Position numbers and translations under genes: made by a program
The notes under the pieces: generated by a model
What the model saw: only the letters and a program-made list of their open reading frames with translations
What the model was told of the DNA's origin: nothing
Databases searched by the model: none
Part shown: piece by piece, positions 51,562 to 59,154 of the stretch
How the letters are laid out: each line of letters opens with the position of its first letter
How positions within the stretch are numbered: position 1 is the stretch's first letter
Assembly: GCA_963665915.2 (NCBI GenBank)
Contig: CAXXSG010000013.1
Location: 124,001-188,000 of the forward strand
Direction: 5' to 3'
Source: JAFGRU01 sp963665915
GTDB lineage: Bacteria; Desulfobacterota; Desulfuromonadia; Desulfuromonadales; JAAYDE01
Length of the DNA stretch: 64,000 nt

Positions 51562-52807
51562 CACCCAGATACGCAAACTCGCCCTTGAAGCCAAAGCGGC
51601 GGCCCGGATTATGGCCAACGCCTCTCTTAATGTAAAAAATAGTCTCTTGAACCGGATGGCGGACGCCCTGGAAGCAGGTATGCAGGAGCTCCTCCCCGCC
51701 AACGAAAAAGACATAGTCGCAGGGCGAGAAAAGGGCCTTTCTGCCGCCATGCTGGACCGCCTGGTCCTGAGTGACAAACGCATCGCCGACATGGCCGTTT
51801 GTCTAAGGGAAGTTGCCGCTCTCCCCGACCCCGTGGGGGAAATAACCGGATTCAAAATCCGCCCCAATGGAATCCAGGTCGGCAGAATGCGTATTCCCCT
51901 GGGCGTCATCGGAATCATTTACGAGTCCCGCCCCAATGTCACCTCGGACGCTGCCGCGCTTTGCCTTAAAAGCGGCAACGCCGTCGTCCTGAGAGGAGGA
52001 TCCGAGGCCATTCACTCCAACACCGCCATCGGCAACCTGCTCAAAAAGGAACTACAGAACGCTGGTCTGCCTGCCACAGCCTTGCAGGTGGTACCGACCA
52101 CTGATCGCGAAGCGATCACGGAAATCCTCAAGCAGGAAGACTGCATCGACCTTATAATCCCCCGCGGCGGCGAGGGACTGATCCGCTTCGTTACCAAGAA
52201 CTCATCCATTCCCGTCATCAAGCATTATAAGGGGGTCTGCCATACCTATGTGGATTTCGGCGCTGATTTCGATATGGCCGAAGATATCTGCATCAACGCC
52301 AAGGTTCAGCGGCCTGGGGTCTGTAATGCTATGGAAACCCTGCTCGTGCACCAGGACGCGGCAGATGAATTCCTTCCCCGCATGGCCAATGCTTTCGCCC
52401 AACATAAAGTGGAACTCCGCGGCTGCGAAAAAACCCTGCGGATACTGCCCCACATAAAACCTGCCACGGAAGAGGACTGGGGTGAAGAATACCTCGACCT
52501 GATCCTGGCCGTGAAAGTCGTTGCGGACATGGACGAAGCTATCAGCCACATTCAGACCTACGGCTCCGACCACACCGAGGTGATTGTGACCCGGGATTAT
52601 TCCAACTCCCAGAAATTTCTCAGGGAAATCAACTCCAGCGTCGTCATGGTCAATGCTTCCTCGCGCTTTTCCGATGGCCACCAGATGGGGCTCGGAGCCG
52701 AAATCGGCATATCGACAACCAAGCTGCACTCCTTCGGCCCGATGGGGCTGGAAGATCTGACCACCCGCAAATTCATCATTCTTGGAGAAGGGCAGATCCG
52801 TAACTGA
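51554..52807 (+). CDS. proA: Glutamate-5-semialdehyde dehydrogenase
   Basis: A 417-residue enzyme, second step of proline synthesis, reducing glutamyl phosphate with NADPH. Family marks are PLGVIGIIYESRPNVTSDAA, LRGGSEAIHSNTAIG, the catalytic Cys in AKVQRPGVCNAMETLLVH, and MGLGAEIGISTTKLHSFGPM. ATG 51554 has GGAG seven bases upstream and begins inside the proB end; ATG 51542 is less likely. proC is remote in the window. Confidence 0.95.
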   Translation: MSDTQIRKLALEAKAAARIMANASLNVKNSLLNRMADALEAGMQELLPANEKDIVAGREKGLSAAMLDRLVLSDKRIADMAVCLREVAALPDPVGEITGFKIRPNGIQVGRMRIPLGVIGIIYESRPNVTSDAAALCLKSGNAVVLRGGSEAIHSNTAIGNLLKKELQNAGLPATALQVVPTTDREAITEILKQEDCIDLIIPRGGEGLIRFVTKNSSIPVIKHYKGVCHTYVDFGADFDMAEDICINAKVQRPGVCNAMETLLVHQDAADEFLPRMANAFAQHKVELRGCEKTLRILPHIKPATEEDWGEEYLDLILAVKVVADMDEAISHIQTYGSDHTEVIVTRDYSNSQKFLREINSSVVMVNASSRFSDGHQMGLGAEIGISTTKLHSFGPMGLEDLTTRKFIILGEGQIRN

Positions 52808-52825
52808 CCCTTTTGGATCATGCTT

Positions 52826-53476
52826 ATGAAGATCGGTCTTCTGGGAGGGACATTTAACCCGATTCACCTGGCTCACCTGCGCATTGCTGAAGAAGTCAGG
52901 GATGCCTGCGACCTGAATCAGGTGTTGTTTGTTCCCGCCGCCACTCCGCCGCACAAATCGACAGTCAGGGAGGTTTCCTTCCAGGATCGCTACGCCATGA
53001 CCAAGCTGGCAACAGAAAACAACCCGGCTTTTGCAGTAACCGATCTTGAAAATCGCCGGCCGGGGAAGAGCTATTCCGTCGACACCCTGACCCTTCTCCA
53101 TCACGAAAACCGCGACACTCAATTTTATTTCATTGTCGGCATGGATTCTTTTCTCGAAATCCACACATGGAAGGATTATCAAAATCTTTTCAAGCTCTCA
53201 CATTTTGTGGTTGTCTCCCGGCCAGGCTTCTCGCCTCCCAAATTCCCGGAGAAACTCCTCCCGGTTGCGGTAAGGGAGCAGTTCTGTTATGATGAAGCAC
53301 CTGGAAAGTTGATTCACAAATCGGGTAACCTGCTAATTTTTTTAAAGGAAACCTTCCTGGATATCTCTTCGACAAGAATTCGTCAACTGGTTGAGGAGAA
53401 ACATTCGATTAAATATCTGGTAACCCCGGCCGTGGAAAACTATATACACCGCCATGGCCTCTACCTGAACCGCTAA
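52826..53476 (+). CDS. nadD: Nicotinate-nucleotide adenylyltransferase
   Basis: A 216-residue NadD, making deamido-NAD from nicotinate mononucleotide and ATP. It opens MKIGLLGGTFNPIHLAHLRI with the HxGH-type motif as HLAH, then VPAATPPHKS and the late ISSTRIRQ signature. ATG 52826 is eight bases after GGA; ATG 52820 is an alternative. The order proA, nadD, rsfS, rlmH is standard for this group. Confidence 0.95.
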   Translation: MKIGLLGGTFNPIHLAHLRIAEEVRDACDLNQVLFVPAATPPHKSTVREVSFQDRYAMTKLATENNPAFAVTDLENRRPGKSYSVDTLTLLHHENRDTQFYFIVGMDSFLEIHTWKDYQNLFKLSHFVVVSRPGFSPPKFPEKLLPVAVREQFCYDEAPGKLIHKSGNLLIFLKETFLDISSTRIRQLVEEKHSIKYLVTPAVENYIHRHGLYLNR

Positions 53477-53487
53477 AGGATTTTACT

Positions 53488-53865
53488 TTGGAGTCAAAAC
53501 AGAGGGCTTTTCTCTGCGCCCATTATGCCCTGCAGAAAAAAGCATTTGATATTCGTATTCTGGAAATCAGGGAGCTCTCCAGCCTGACCGATTACCTCGT
53601 TATCGCATCGGGAAACTCCGATCGTCAGGTTCAGGCCATTGCCGAGGCGGTCCGTCTTGGCTGTAAAAACAATGAGAAGCTTTCGCCCCTTGGAGTAGAA
53701 GGGATGAAAGAAGGACGCTGGGTTCTGCTTGATTACGGGGATATCATGGTTCACTTTTTTCAGCCTGCGGTACGGGATTTTTACGACCTGGAAAGTATGT
53801 GGAGTGAGGCGCCTCAGGTTCCACTTCCGCCTGAATTTTCCGAGGAGCAAGTTCGACTTCAGTGA
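53488..53865 (+). CDS. rsfS: Ribosomal silencing factor RsfS
   Basis: A 125-residue RsfS (Iojap) protein, which binds uL14 and blocks subunit joining when nutrients are short. Family marks are DIRILEIRELSSLTDYLVIA, SGNSDRQVQAIA and GRWVLLDYGDIMVHFF. The TTG start lies seven bases after AAAGGA. Its TGA overlaps the rlmH GTG. Confidence 0.94.
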   Translation: MESKQRAFLCAHYALQKKAFDIRILEIRELSSLTDYLVIASGNSDRQVQAIAEAVRLGCKNNEKLSPLGVEGMKEGRWVLLDYGDIMVHFFQPAVRDFYDLESMWSEAPQVPLPPEFSEEQVRLQ

Positions 53866-54338
53866 AACTGCGCCTGATCTGCATTGGAAAACTGTCCACG
53901 CCTTTCTATAAAGCCGGAGTTGATGAATACCAGGCAAGAGTCAGACGTTACAGCAACATTGAAGTAATTGAGATAAAAGAGGGGGGAGGGGTCTCAGAAA
54001 AGAAGGCTTCTGCACAAACCACCGAACGGGAAGGCGAAGCGATCCTGCGCAAGATTCCCCCCAACGCATATGTGGTTGTCCTGGATGAACGGGGAAAGGG
54101 GATAAGTTCCCGAAGGCTGGCAGTACTTTTCGAAAATCATATGCTGGAAGGAACTGGGGAGTTGGTTTTCATTATTGGCGGCCCCTACGGTCTCAGTGAG
54201 AAAGTCAAAAACCGCGGCAATCTGACTCTTTCCCTCTCCCAAATGACCTTTCCTCACCAGTTAGTCCGCCTCGTGATTTTGGAGCAGATATATCGCGGCT
54301 TTACCATTATCAGAAATGAGCCTTACCACAACGCCTGA
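53862..54338 (+). CDS. rlmH: 23S rRNA pseudouridine1915 N3-methyltransferase
   Basis: A 158-residue SPOUT methyltransferase acting on pseudouridine 1915, which RluD makes; the rluD-type gene is also in this window. Marks are VVLDERGKGISS, FIIGGPYGLSE (SAM-binding knot) and the C-terminal HQLVRLVILEQIYRGFTII plus NEPYH. The GTG start overlaps the rsfS stop. Confidence 0.95.
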   Translation: MKLRLICIGKLSTPFYKAGVDEYQARVRRYSNIEVIEIKEGGGVSEKKASAQTTEREGEAILRKIPPNAYVVVLDERGKGISSRRLAVLFENHMLEGTGELVFIIGGPYGLSEKVKNRGNLTLSLSQMTFPHQLVRLVILEQIYRGFTIIRNEPYHNA

Positions 54339-54515
54339 AACGAAATAAAAAGGCAAATTATTAAAAAATGTTGAAAATGTGCATTCTAGGGTTTAAAAAA
54401 ATTCTCATTCCACTATATTTAATATTATTTTCTTTTTGATATGATCAAGACTGTTTTCCGGTAAGTTTTTCCCCGGCAAGTTGGACTTACTCGGGGAGTT
54501 ACCCAGGAGGATGCC

Positions 54516-54860
54516 ATGACCCTGACCATTCTGTTACTGCTGATTATTTCCCTGTTAACCTTTTACATCTTCTTTTCCACCCTCAACCCCCAAGAAGTGA
54601 CTATTCTCTACTTCTGGGATCATTCAGTGACAACCACCGCGGCAATACTGGTGGTCGGCTGCATCATATTCGGTGTGGTCCTGGGTCTCCTGGTTCATTT
54701 TTACTCTCTTCTCACCCATCAGTTCTCTCATCTGAAACAGAGTAAGCGGGAAAAACGCGATAGAGAAACCAACAAACTCTACCGCGAGGGGATCAATCGT
54801 CTTCTCTCCGGTGAAAAGGATGAAGCCCAGAAGCTGTTTACCAAAAGCCTTGGGCCGTGA
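54516..54860 (+). CDS. LapA-domain N-terminal part of a frameshifted LapA/LapB-like protein
   Basis: A 114-codon frame with two membrane segments (about residues 3-22 and 43-66), a short LapA-type loop LNPQEVTILYFW, then a basic helix and the first half of a TPR motif ending LFTKSLG. TGA follows one codon later. The natural continuation, RDPSRVDIALALADVH, is in the +1 frame from 54855 on. The full protein would be a membrane-anchored LapB-like TPR factor for LPS assembly. AGGAGG precedes the ATG. Either the gene is broken, the base is an error, or a +1 shift at CCG-TGA occurs in translation. Confidence 0.82.
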   Translation: MTLTILLLLIISLLTFYIFFSTLNPQEVTILYFWDHSVTTTAAILVVGCIIFGVVLGLLVHFYSLLTHQFSHLKQSKREKRDRETNKLYREGINRLLSGEKDEAQKLFTKSLGP

Positions 54861-55905
54861 CCCGTCAAGGGTCGACATTGCCCTGGCCCTGGCAGACGTA
54901 CACAGGCAGAAAAATGATACTCGCCAGGCGGTGGAAGTCCTGCAGAAGGCCAAGGACAAGGAGCCGAAATGTCTTGAGGTACTGTTTCATCTGGCGGCCT
55001 CATTTGAAGAGCTGGAACAATATGAGAACGCCCAGAATATTTATGAGGAGATACTGAAAATAGATAGCGGAAATCGCAATGCACTTGAAAAGTTCCGTGA
55101 TCTCCATGTCAAACAGGGTCTCTGGGGAAATGCGCTCGAACTCCAGAAACGTCTGCTCAAAGCCGTACAGGGGACACCTCAGCATGGGGAAGAACAGCTC
55201 AAGCAGACATGCCTTCGTTATGAACAGGCCTGGCAGAAGTTGGTCGAGAAAAATTATAAAAACGGGAAAACCGAGCGTAAGGAATTCCGTGAAATAATCA
55301 AGCAGGCACCCGATTTCATTCCGGCTCGGGTAGCGATGGGCGACTCCTACCGGGCCGAAGATCGGACCAAGGACGCCGCGCAAGTCTGGCAGGAAGCCTA
55401 CCAGGCCACCGGCAAAAGTATTTTCCTGGCAAGGCTGGAAGATCTTTATATGAAAAAAGAGGACCCCGCCACACTCCTCTCCTTTTTCCGTTCGGCACTG
55501 ATCGAAAGAAACAGCGATCTTCTCCTCCATTTTTTCTTCGGAAAACTTTGCCTGCGCCTGGAAATGGTGGATGAAGCTCTCGAACAACTCACCATCGTGG
55601 AAAATGCCGGCCTCGAACTTCCCCAGCTGCACCTGCTTCTGGCGGAAGCTTACCGCCGCAGAGACCGGATCGATGAGTCCAACCAGGAATTTCAGAAAGC
55701 CATGGTTCTTAAGCAGGACCAGGGAATGGGCTACCTGTGTGGCAAGTGCGGCGCCTATTCTTCGATCTGGCAAAGCCGTTGTCCGGAGTGTAAAAACTGG
55801 GGAAGCTACAGACTGGCCGATTACTCTGTGTTTCAGAATGTAAAACCCCCGGAAAATCCTCCTCAGATGGGATACGGTAATGAGGCTGCCGAGAAGGTTC
55901 AATGA
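54811..55905 (+). CDS. LapB-like TPR and rubredoxin-type C-terminal part of the frameshifted protein
   Basis: The open frame starts formally at GTG 54811, but homology-like sequence begins at about 54855. It carries about seven TPR-like repeats (for example ALADVHRQKNDTRQAVEVLQ and HLAASFEELEQYENAQ) and ends with a two-knuckle rubredoxin-type site, CGKCGAYS and CPECKNWGSY. That is the LapB (YciM) plan, with LapA supplied by the preceding frame. LapB regulates LPS synthesis at the inner membrane by presenting LpxC to FtsH in E. coli. Without the upstream membrane anchor it might still be made from GTG 54811, but no good ribosome site is seen there. It ends overlapping gpmI. Confidence 0.82.
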   Translation: MKRMKPRSCLPKALGRDPSRVDIALALADVHRQKNDTRQAVEVLQKAKDKEPKCLEVLFHLAASFEELEQYENAQNIYEEILKIDSGNRNALEKFRDLHVKQGLWGNALELQKRLLKAVQGTPQHGEEQLKQTCLRYEQAWQKLVEKNYKNGKTERKEFREIIKQAPDFIPARVAMGDSYRAEDRTKDAAQVWQEAYQATGKSIFLARLEDLYMKKEDPATLLSFFRSALIERNSDLLLHFFFGKLCLRLEMVDEALEQLTIVENAGLELPQLHLLLAEAYRRRDRIDESNQEFQKAMVLKQDQGMGYLCGKCGAYSSIWQSRCPECKNWGSYRLADYSVFQNVKPPENPPQMGYGNEAAEKVQ

Positions 55906-57449
55906 CAAAGGAAAAGCGGTCACCGACCGTTCTTCTGATTCTCGATGGCTGGGGCATTGAAGAACCTGGGAAATTTAACGCTTTTTCCCAGGCAAAAACC
56001 CCGCTCATCGACTATTTAAACAAGACCTGGCCCCGCACAACTCTGCGAGCCTCAGGAGCTGCCGTTGGGCTTCCGGAAGGGCAAATGGGGAATTCGGAAG
56101 TCGGACATCTCAATATGGGTGCCGGCCGCATCGTCTATCAGGATTTCACCCGCATTAACAAGTGCATTGAGGACGGTAATATTTCCAGCAACAGGACCTT
56201 TCTCGACCTTTTTTCCCAAGTCCGTCACAGCGGAGGGAAGCTACATTTCATGGGGCTCCTTTCCGACGGCGGCGTTCATTCGCACATCCAACATCTTTTC
56301 GCCCTGCTGAGCCTGGCCAAAAAAGAAGGTCTGGAAGACATCTGCGTTCATGCTTTCATGGACGGCCGGGACACCCCCCCCAGCAGCGGCATAAACTATT
56401 TAAAAGAACTTGAAAATTATCTCGCAGAGCTGGGCTGCGGCCGAGTAGCCACAGTCACAGGCCGCTATTTTGCCATGGATCGCGACCAGCGCTGGGACAG
56501 GGTGGAAAAAGCCTACCGCGCCCTGACTCTTGGCGAAGGGGAAATTGTTACTTGCAGTCTGGATGGGATCGAAAAGGCTTATCAGGCCGGGCAAACCGAT
56601 GAATTCATCCAGCCTCTGGTTATCAAATCGGCAATTGATCCTTCCGGAGTGGTTGCGGACGAAGACGGAATTATTTTTTTCAATTTTCGCGCAGATCGAG
56701 CCCGGGAAATCACCCGGACTTTTACAGAGCTCGACTTCCGGGGCTTTGAACGCCCCACAATCCCGAACCTCGCAGGTTTTGTGTGCATGACCGAGTACGA
56801 AGAAGGGTTCGGCCTCCCCATCGCTTTCCCCCCGGAAGCCTACGTTAATATCCTCGGCGAAACCATTTCCAAAGCAGGTCTGAAACAACTTCGTATCGCC
56901 GAAACCGAAAAGTACGCCCATGTCACCTTCTTTTTCAATGGCGGCGAAGAACAACCGTTTCCCAATGAAGAAAGGGTCCTGATTCCATCACCCAAAGAGG
57001 TCGCCACTTATGACCTGAAACCAGCCATGAGTGCCCCGGAGGTTACGGACGAGGTCATCCGGCGCATCCGTTCCGGAGCTTACGATTTCATTGTCCTGAA
57101 CTTTGCCAATTTCGACATGGTCGGCCATACCGGCATTATGGAAGCCGCCGTCGCGGCCGTGGAAACCGTTGACCATTGTGTCGGCCGAGTTGTCGATGCG
57201 GTTCAGGCTGCAGGTGGAAAAGTGATTCTGACCTCAGATCACGGCAATTGTGAAAAAATGCTGGATGAAAATAAAGGCCCTCACACAGCCCATACGACCA
57301 ACCCGGTCCCACTCGTTCTCATCGACCCCGATCGTCCCGATTGCTGCCTCCGTGAAGGAATCCTGGCGGATATCGCTCCGACTATTCTGGAACTTCTGGG
57401 GTTGGAAAAGCCGGCTGAAATGACCGGCAAAAGCCTCGTTATTCCTTAG
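55902..57449 (+). CDS. gpmI: Cofactor-independent phosphoglycerate mutase
   Basis: A 515-residue manganese-dependent enzyme interconverting 3- and 2-phosphoglycerate. It opens PTVLLILDGWGI, with catalytic Ser in MGNSEVGHLNMGAGR, HAFMDGRDTPPSSG, FFNFRADRAREITR, and metal ligands in NFANFDMVGHTG and LTSDHGNCEKM. The ATG overlaps the stop of the LapB-like frame (ATGA). The TAG stop is part of the end of a reversed family 2 repeat. Confidence 0.96.
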   Translation: MTKEKRSPTVLLILDGWGIEEPGKFNAFSQAKTPLIDYLNKTWPRTTLRASGAAVGLPEGQMGNSEVGHLNMGAGRIVYQDFTRINKCIEDGNISSNRTFLDLFSQVRHSGGKLHFMGLLSDGGVHSHIQHLFALLSLAKKEGLEDICVHAFMDGRDTPPSSGINYLKELENYLAELGCGRVATVTGRYFAMDRDQRWDRVEKAYRALTLGEGEIVTCSLDGIEKAYQAGQTDEFIQPLVIKSAIDPSGVVADEDGIIFFNFRADRAREITRTFTELDFRGFERPTIPNLAGFVCMTEYEEGFGLPIAFPPEAYVNILGETISKAGLKQLRIAETEKYAHVTFFFNGGEEQPFPNEERVLIPSPKEVATYDLKPAMSAPEVTDEVIRRIRSGAYDFIVLNFANFDMVGHTGIMEAAVAAVETVDHCVGRVVDAVQAAGGKVILTSDHGNCEKMLDENKGPHTAHTTNPVPLVLIDPDRPDCCLREGILADIAPTILELLGLEKPAEMTGKSLVIP

Positions 57450-57614
57450 GGACCTGTCGGACATGGGAAGTAAGCTAATGCGAAACTGGCGAATCGGTCC
57501 ATATATCCGTAACTTTTCGATAAATAAGCCCGCTATTCGCTCTCAAATTTACAAAAAGCTGTACTCGATCACCCATTTTCTCGTGACAACCCCCCAAGTC
57601 CAAAAGATTTTCAG
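57446..57614 (-). repeat. Inverted-repeat element, family 2, copy C (169 bp, reversed)
   Basis: In reverse orientation relative to copies A and B. TTAGGGACCTGTCGGACATG (from 57446) is one end; the other is a poorer match around CCCCCAAGTCC (57591-57601). The inner GCTATTCGCTCTCAAATTT is the reverse complement of the segment shared by A and B. It overlaps the gpmI stop and ends 12 bases before the comF-type start. Confidence 0.8.
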
Positions 57615-57626
57615 GCTGGGATCAAT

Positions 57627-58370
57627 TTGAATCTGGTCAAATTTCTCAAAGAAGAAATCCTTGGTTTTGCCGGCATTCTATTCCCACCAATCTGCCCCCT
57701 GTGCCGAAGCCAACCTCTTCATTCCAACTATCCGGGCTTGTGTGATGAATGCCTTGCCGAGCTCAAGCCGCTTTCATCCCCCTGCTGCACAATCTGCAGC
57801 CTGCCGTTCGAAGGTCCCCCGGGCAGCGACCATCTCTGCGAAATCTGCCTTCGGGATCCTCCGCCTTTTTCCGGAGTCATTGCCTTTGGAGTTTATGCGG
57901 GACTCCTCCGAGAAGCCGTTCACCGCTTCAAATACGAGGAAGCCTTTTACCTTCACCGCCCTCTTGGACGCCTTCTGGCCGGAGTTGTGACCGAAAAGCG
58001 GGCGGAAGATTTTCCTGACCTCCTGATCCCGGTCCCTCTTCACATCAGTAAGCTCAGAGAGCGCACCTACAACCAGGCCCTGCTTCTCGCCAGAACCCTG
58101 GGTAAAACCTTGAAGCTCCCGATCGAAGCACAGGGTCTTGAAAGAACCAGGGCCACATCGCCCCAGCAGGGGCTCAAATCTGCAGAGCGCAAAAGGAACC
58201 TGATGGGAGCCTTTTCCCTCCGGAAAGAGGTTAAAGGCCTGCGGGTCCTGCTCGTGGATGACGTTCTAACTACCGGCGCCACAGTTAGGGAATGCAGTCG
58301 CATTCTAGTCAAGGGTGGTGCCAAAGAAGTTCAGGTGGCGGTCCTGGCCCGTGCGGCTAAGAATTTTTAG
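57627..58370 (+). CDS. ComF-family phosphoribosyltransferase-like protein
   Basis: A 247-residue ComF/GntX-type protein. An N-terminal double zinc finger (CPLCRSQ, CDEC, CCTICSLPF, CEICL; about 24-75) precedes a PRTase domain with LIPVPLH, the NQALLLARTL stretch and the PRPP loop VLLVDDVLTTGAT. ComF is needed for DNA uptake in competent species, and dprA is also in this window; ComF homologues also occur in non-competent bacteria. The start is TTG 57627 after GGGA. Confidence 0.92.
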   Translation: MNLVKFLKEEILGFAGILFPPICPLCRSQPLHSNYPGLCDECLAELKPLSSPCCTICSLPFEGPPGSDHLCEICLRDPPPFSGVIAFGVYAGLLREAVHRFKYEEAFYLHRPLGRLLAGVVTEKRAEDFPDLLIPVPLHISKLRERTYNQALLLARTLGKTLKLPIEAQGLERTRATSPQQGLKSAERKRNLMGAFSLRKEVKGLRVLLVDDVLTTGATVRECSRILVKGGAKEVQVAVLARAAKNF

Positions 58371-58386
58371 AGGAAAGCTAAGATTA

Positions 58387-59067
58387 GTGCAAAAACGGTT
58401 AATGAATACCTATGAACGCCTGCTCGCGGAATTCGGACACCGCAACTGGTGGCCAGCGGAAACGCCCTTCGAGGTTATGGTTGGCGCGATTCTGACTCAG
58501 AATACGGCCTGGGGGAATGTGGAAAAAGCCATAGCGAACCTAGCTGTGGCGGAGGCCCTGACGCCCGATACTATCACAGCTCTCCCTATGGATGAGCTGG
58601 AGAGACTCATCCGGCCGTCAGGGTATTTCCGGCAGAAAGCAAAAAGGCTCCAGCTTTTTTCCAGCTTTCTGATGGACCGCTATAAGGGCGACCTGAATCT
58701 CCTGTTCAGCGGGTCACTGGAAAAAACCCGCGAAGTGTTGCTTGCGCAAAAAGGGATTGGCCCCGAGACAGCAGATTCCATGCTCCTCTATGCCGGCCAT
58801 TTCCCCTCTTTTGTTGTCGATGCCTATACCATAAGGATTTTTTCCCGGCTGGGCATTTTGAGCGAAAAAGAAAAATATGCGGAAGTCCGCTCTTTTTTCA
58901 TGAATCACCTCCCCCATGACACCCGGCTATTCAACGAGTACCATGCCCTTATTGTCGAACTCGGCAAAACTCTCTGCAAAAAGAAAAAGCCGATCTGTTC
59001 AGCATGCCCCCTTCAGGAAGCGTGTTCTTTTCCTAGAAAATTTCCAAAAAATAAGCATAAATTATAA
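58387..59067 (+). CDS. Endonuclease III-like DNA glycosylase with Fe-S cluster
   Basis: A protein of about 226 residues of the Nth/HhH-GPD superfamily. The entry helix is ETPFEVMVGAILTQNTAWGN, the helix-hairpin-helix reads KGIGPETADSMLLY and the catalytic Asp is in VVDAYTIRIF. Four cysteines CKKKKPICSACPLQEAC ligate a 4Fe-4S cluster. The lysine of bifunctional Nth (GVGRKTA type) is Glu here, so a monofunctional glycosylase, perhaps of the 3-methyladenine type, is inferred. GTG 58387 is used; ATG 58402 is possible. It follows comF within 20 bases. Confidence 0.9.
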   Translation: MQKRLMNTYERLLAEFGHRNWWPAETPFEVMVGAILTQNTAWGNVEKAIANLAVAEALTPDTITALPMDELERLIRPSGYFRQKAKRLQLFSSFLMDRYKGDLNLLFSGSLEKTREVLLAQKGIGPETADSMLLYAGHFPSFVVDAYTIRIFSRLGILSEKEKYAEVRSFFMNHLPHDTRLFNEYHALIVELGKTLCKKKKPICSACPLQEACSFPRKFPKNKHKL

Positions 59068-59154
59068 AATGATTTCTATTGTTTTAAACATTTCCTTTCC
59101 CCTATAATTTCTCTTCATCTTTGGACTTTTCAACCTCAAAAAAAGATTGTGTCA

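Noticed and set aside
52202..53182. Minus-strand open frame of 326 codons
   Set aside because: It is antisense to proA and nadD, whose signatures are unmistakable.
54516..54900. Selenocysteine read-through of the TGA in the LapA-type frame
   Set aside because: Although mnmH shows selenium use, continuing in the same frame gives unrelated sequence. The TPR homology continues in the +1 frame, so a frame change explains it better.
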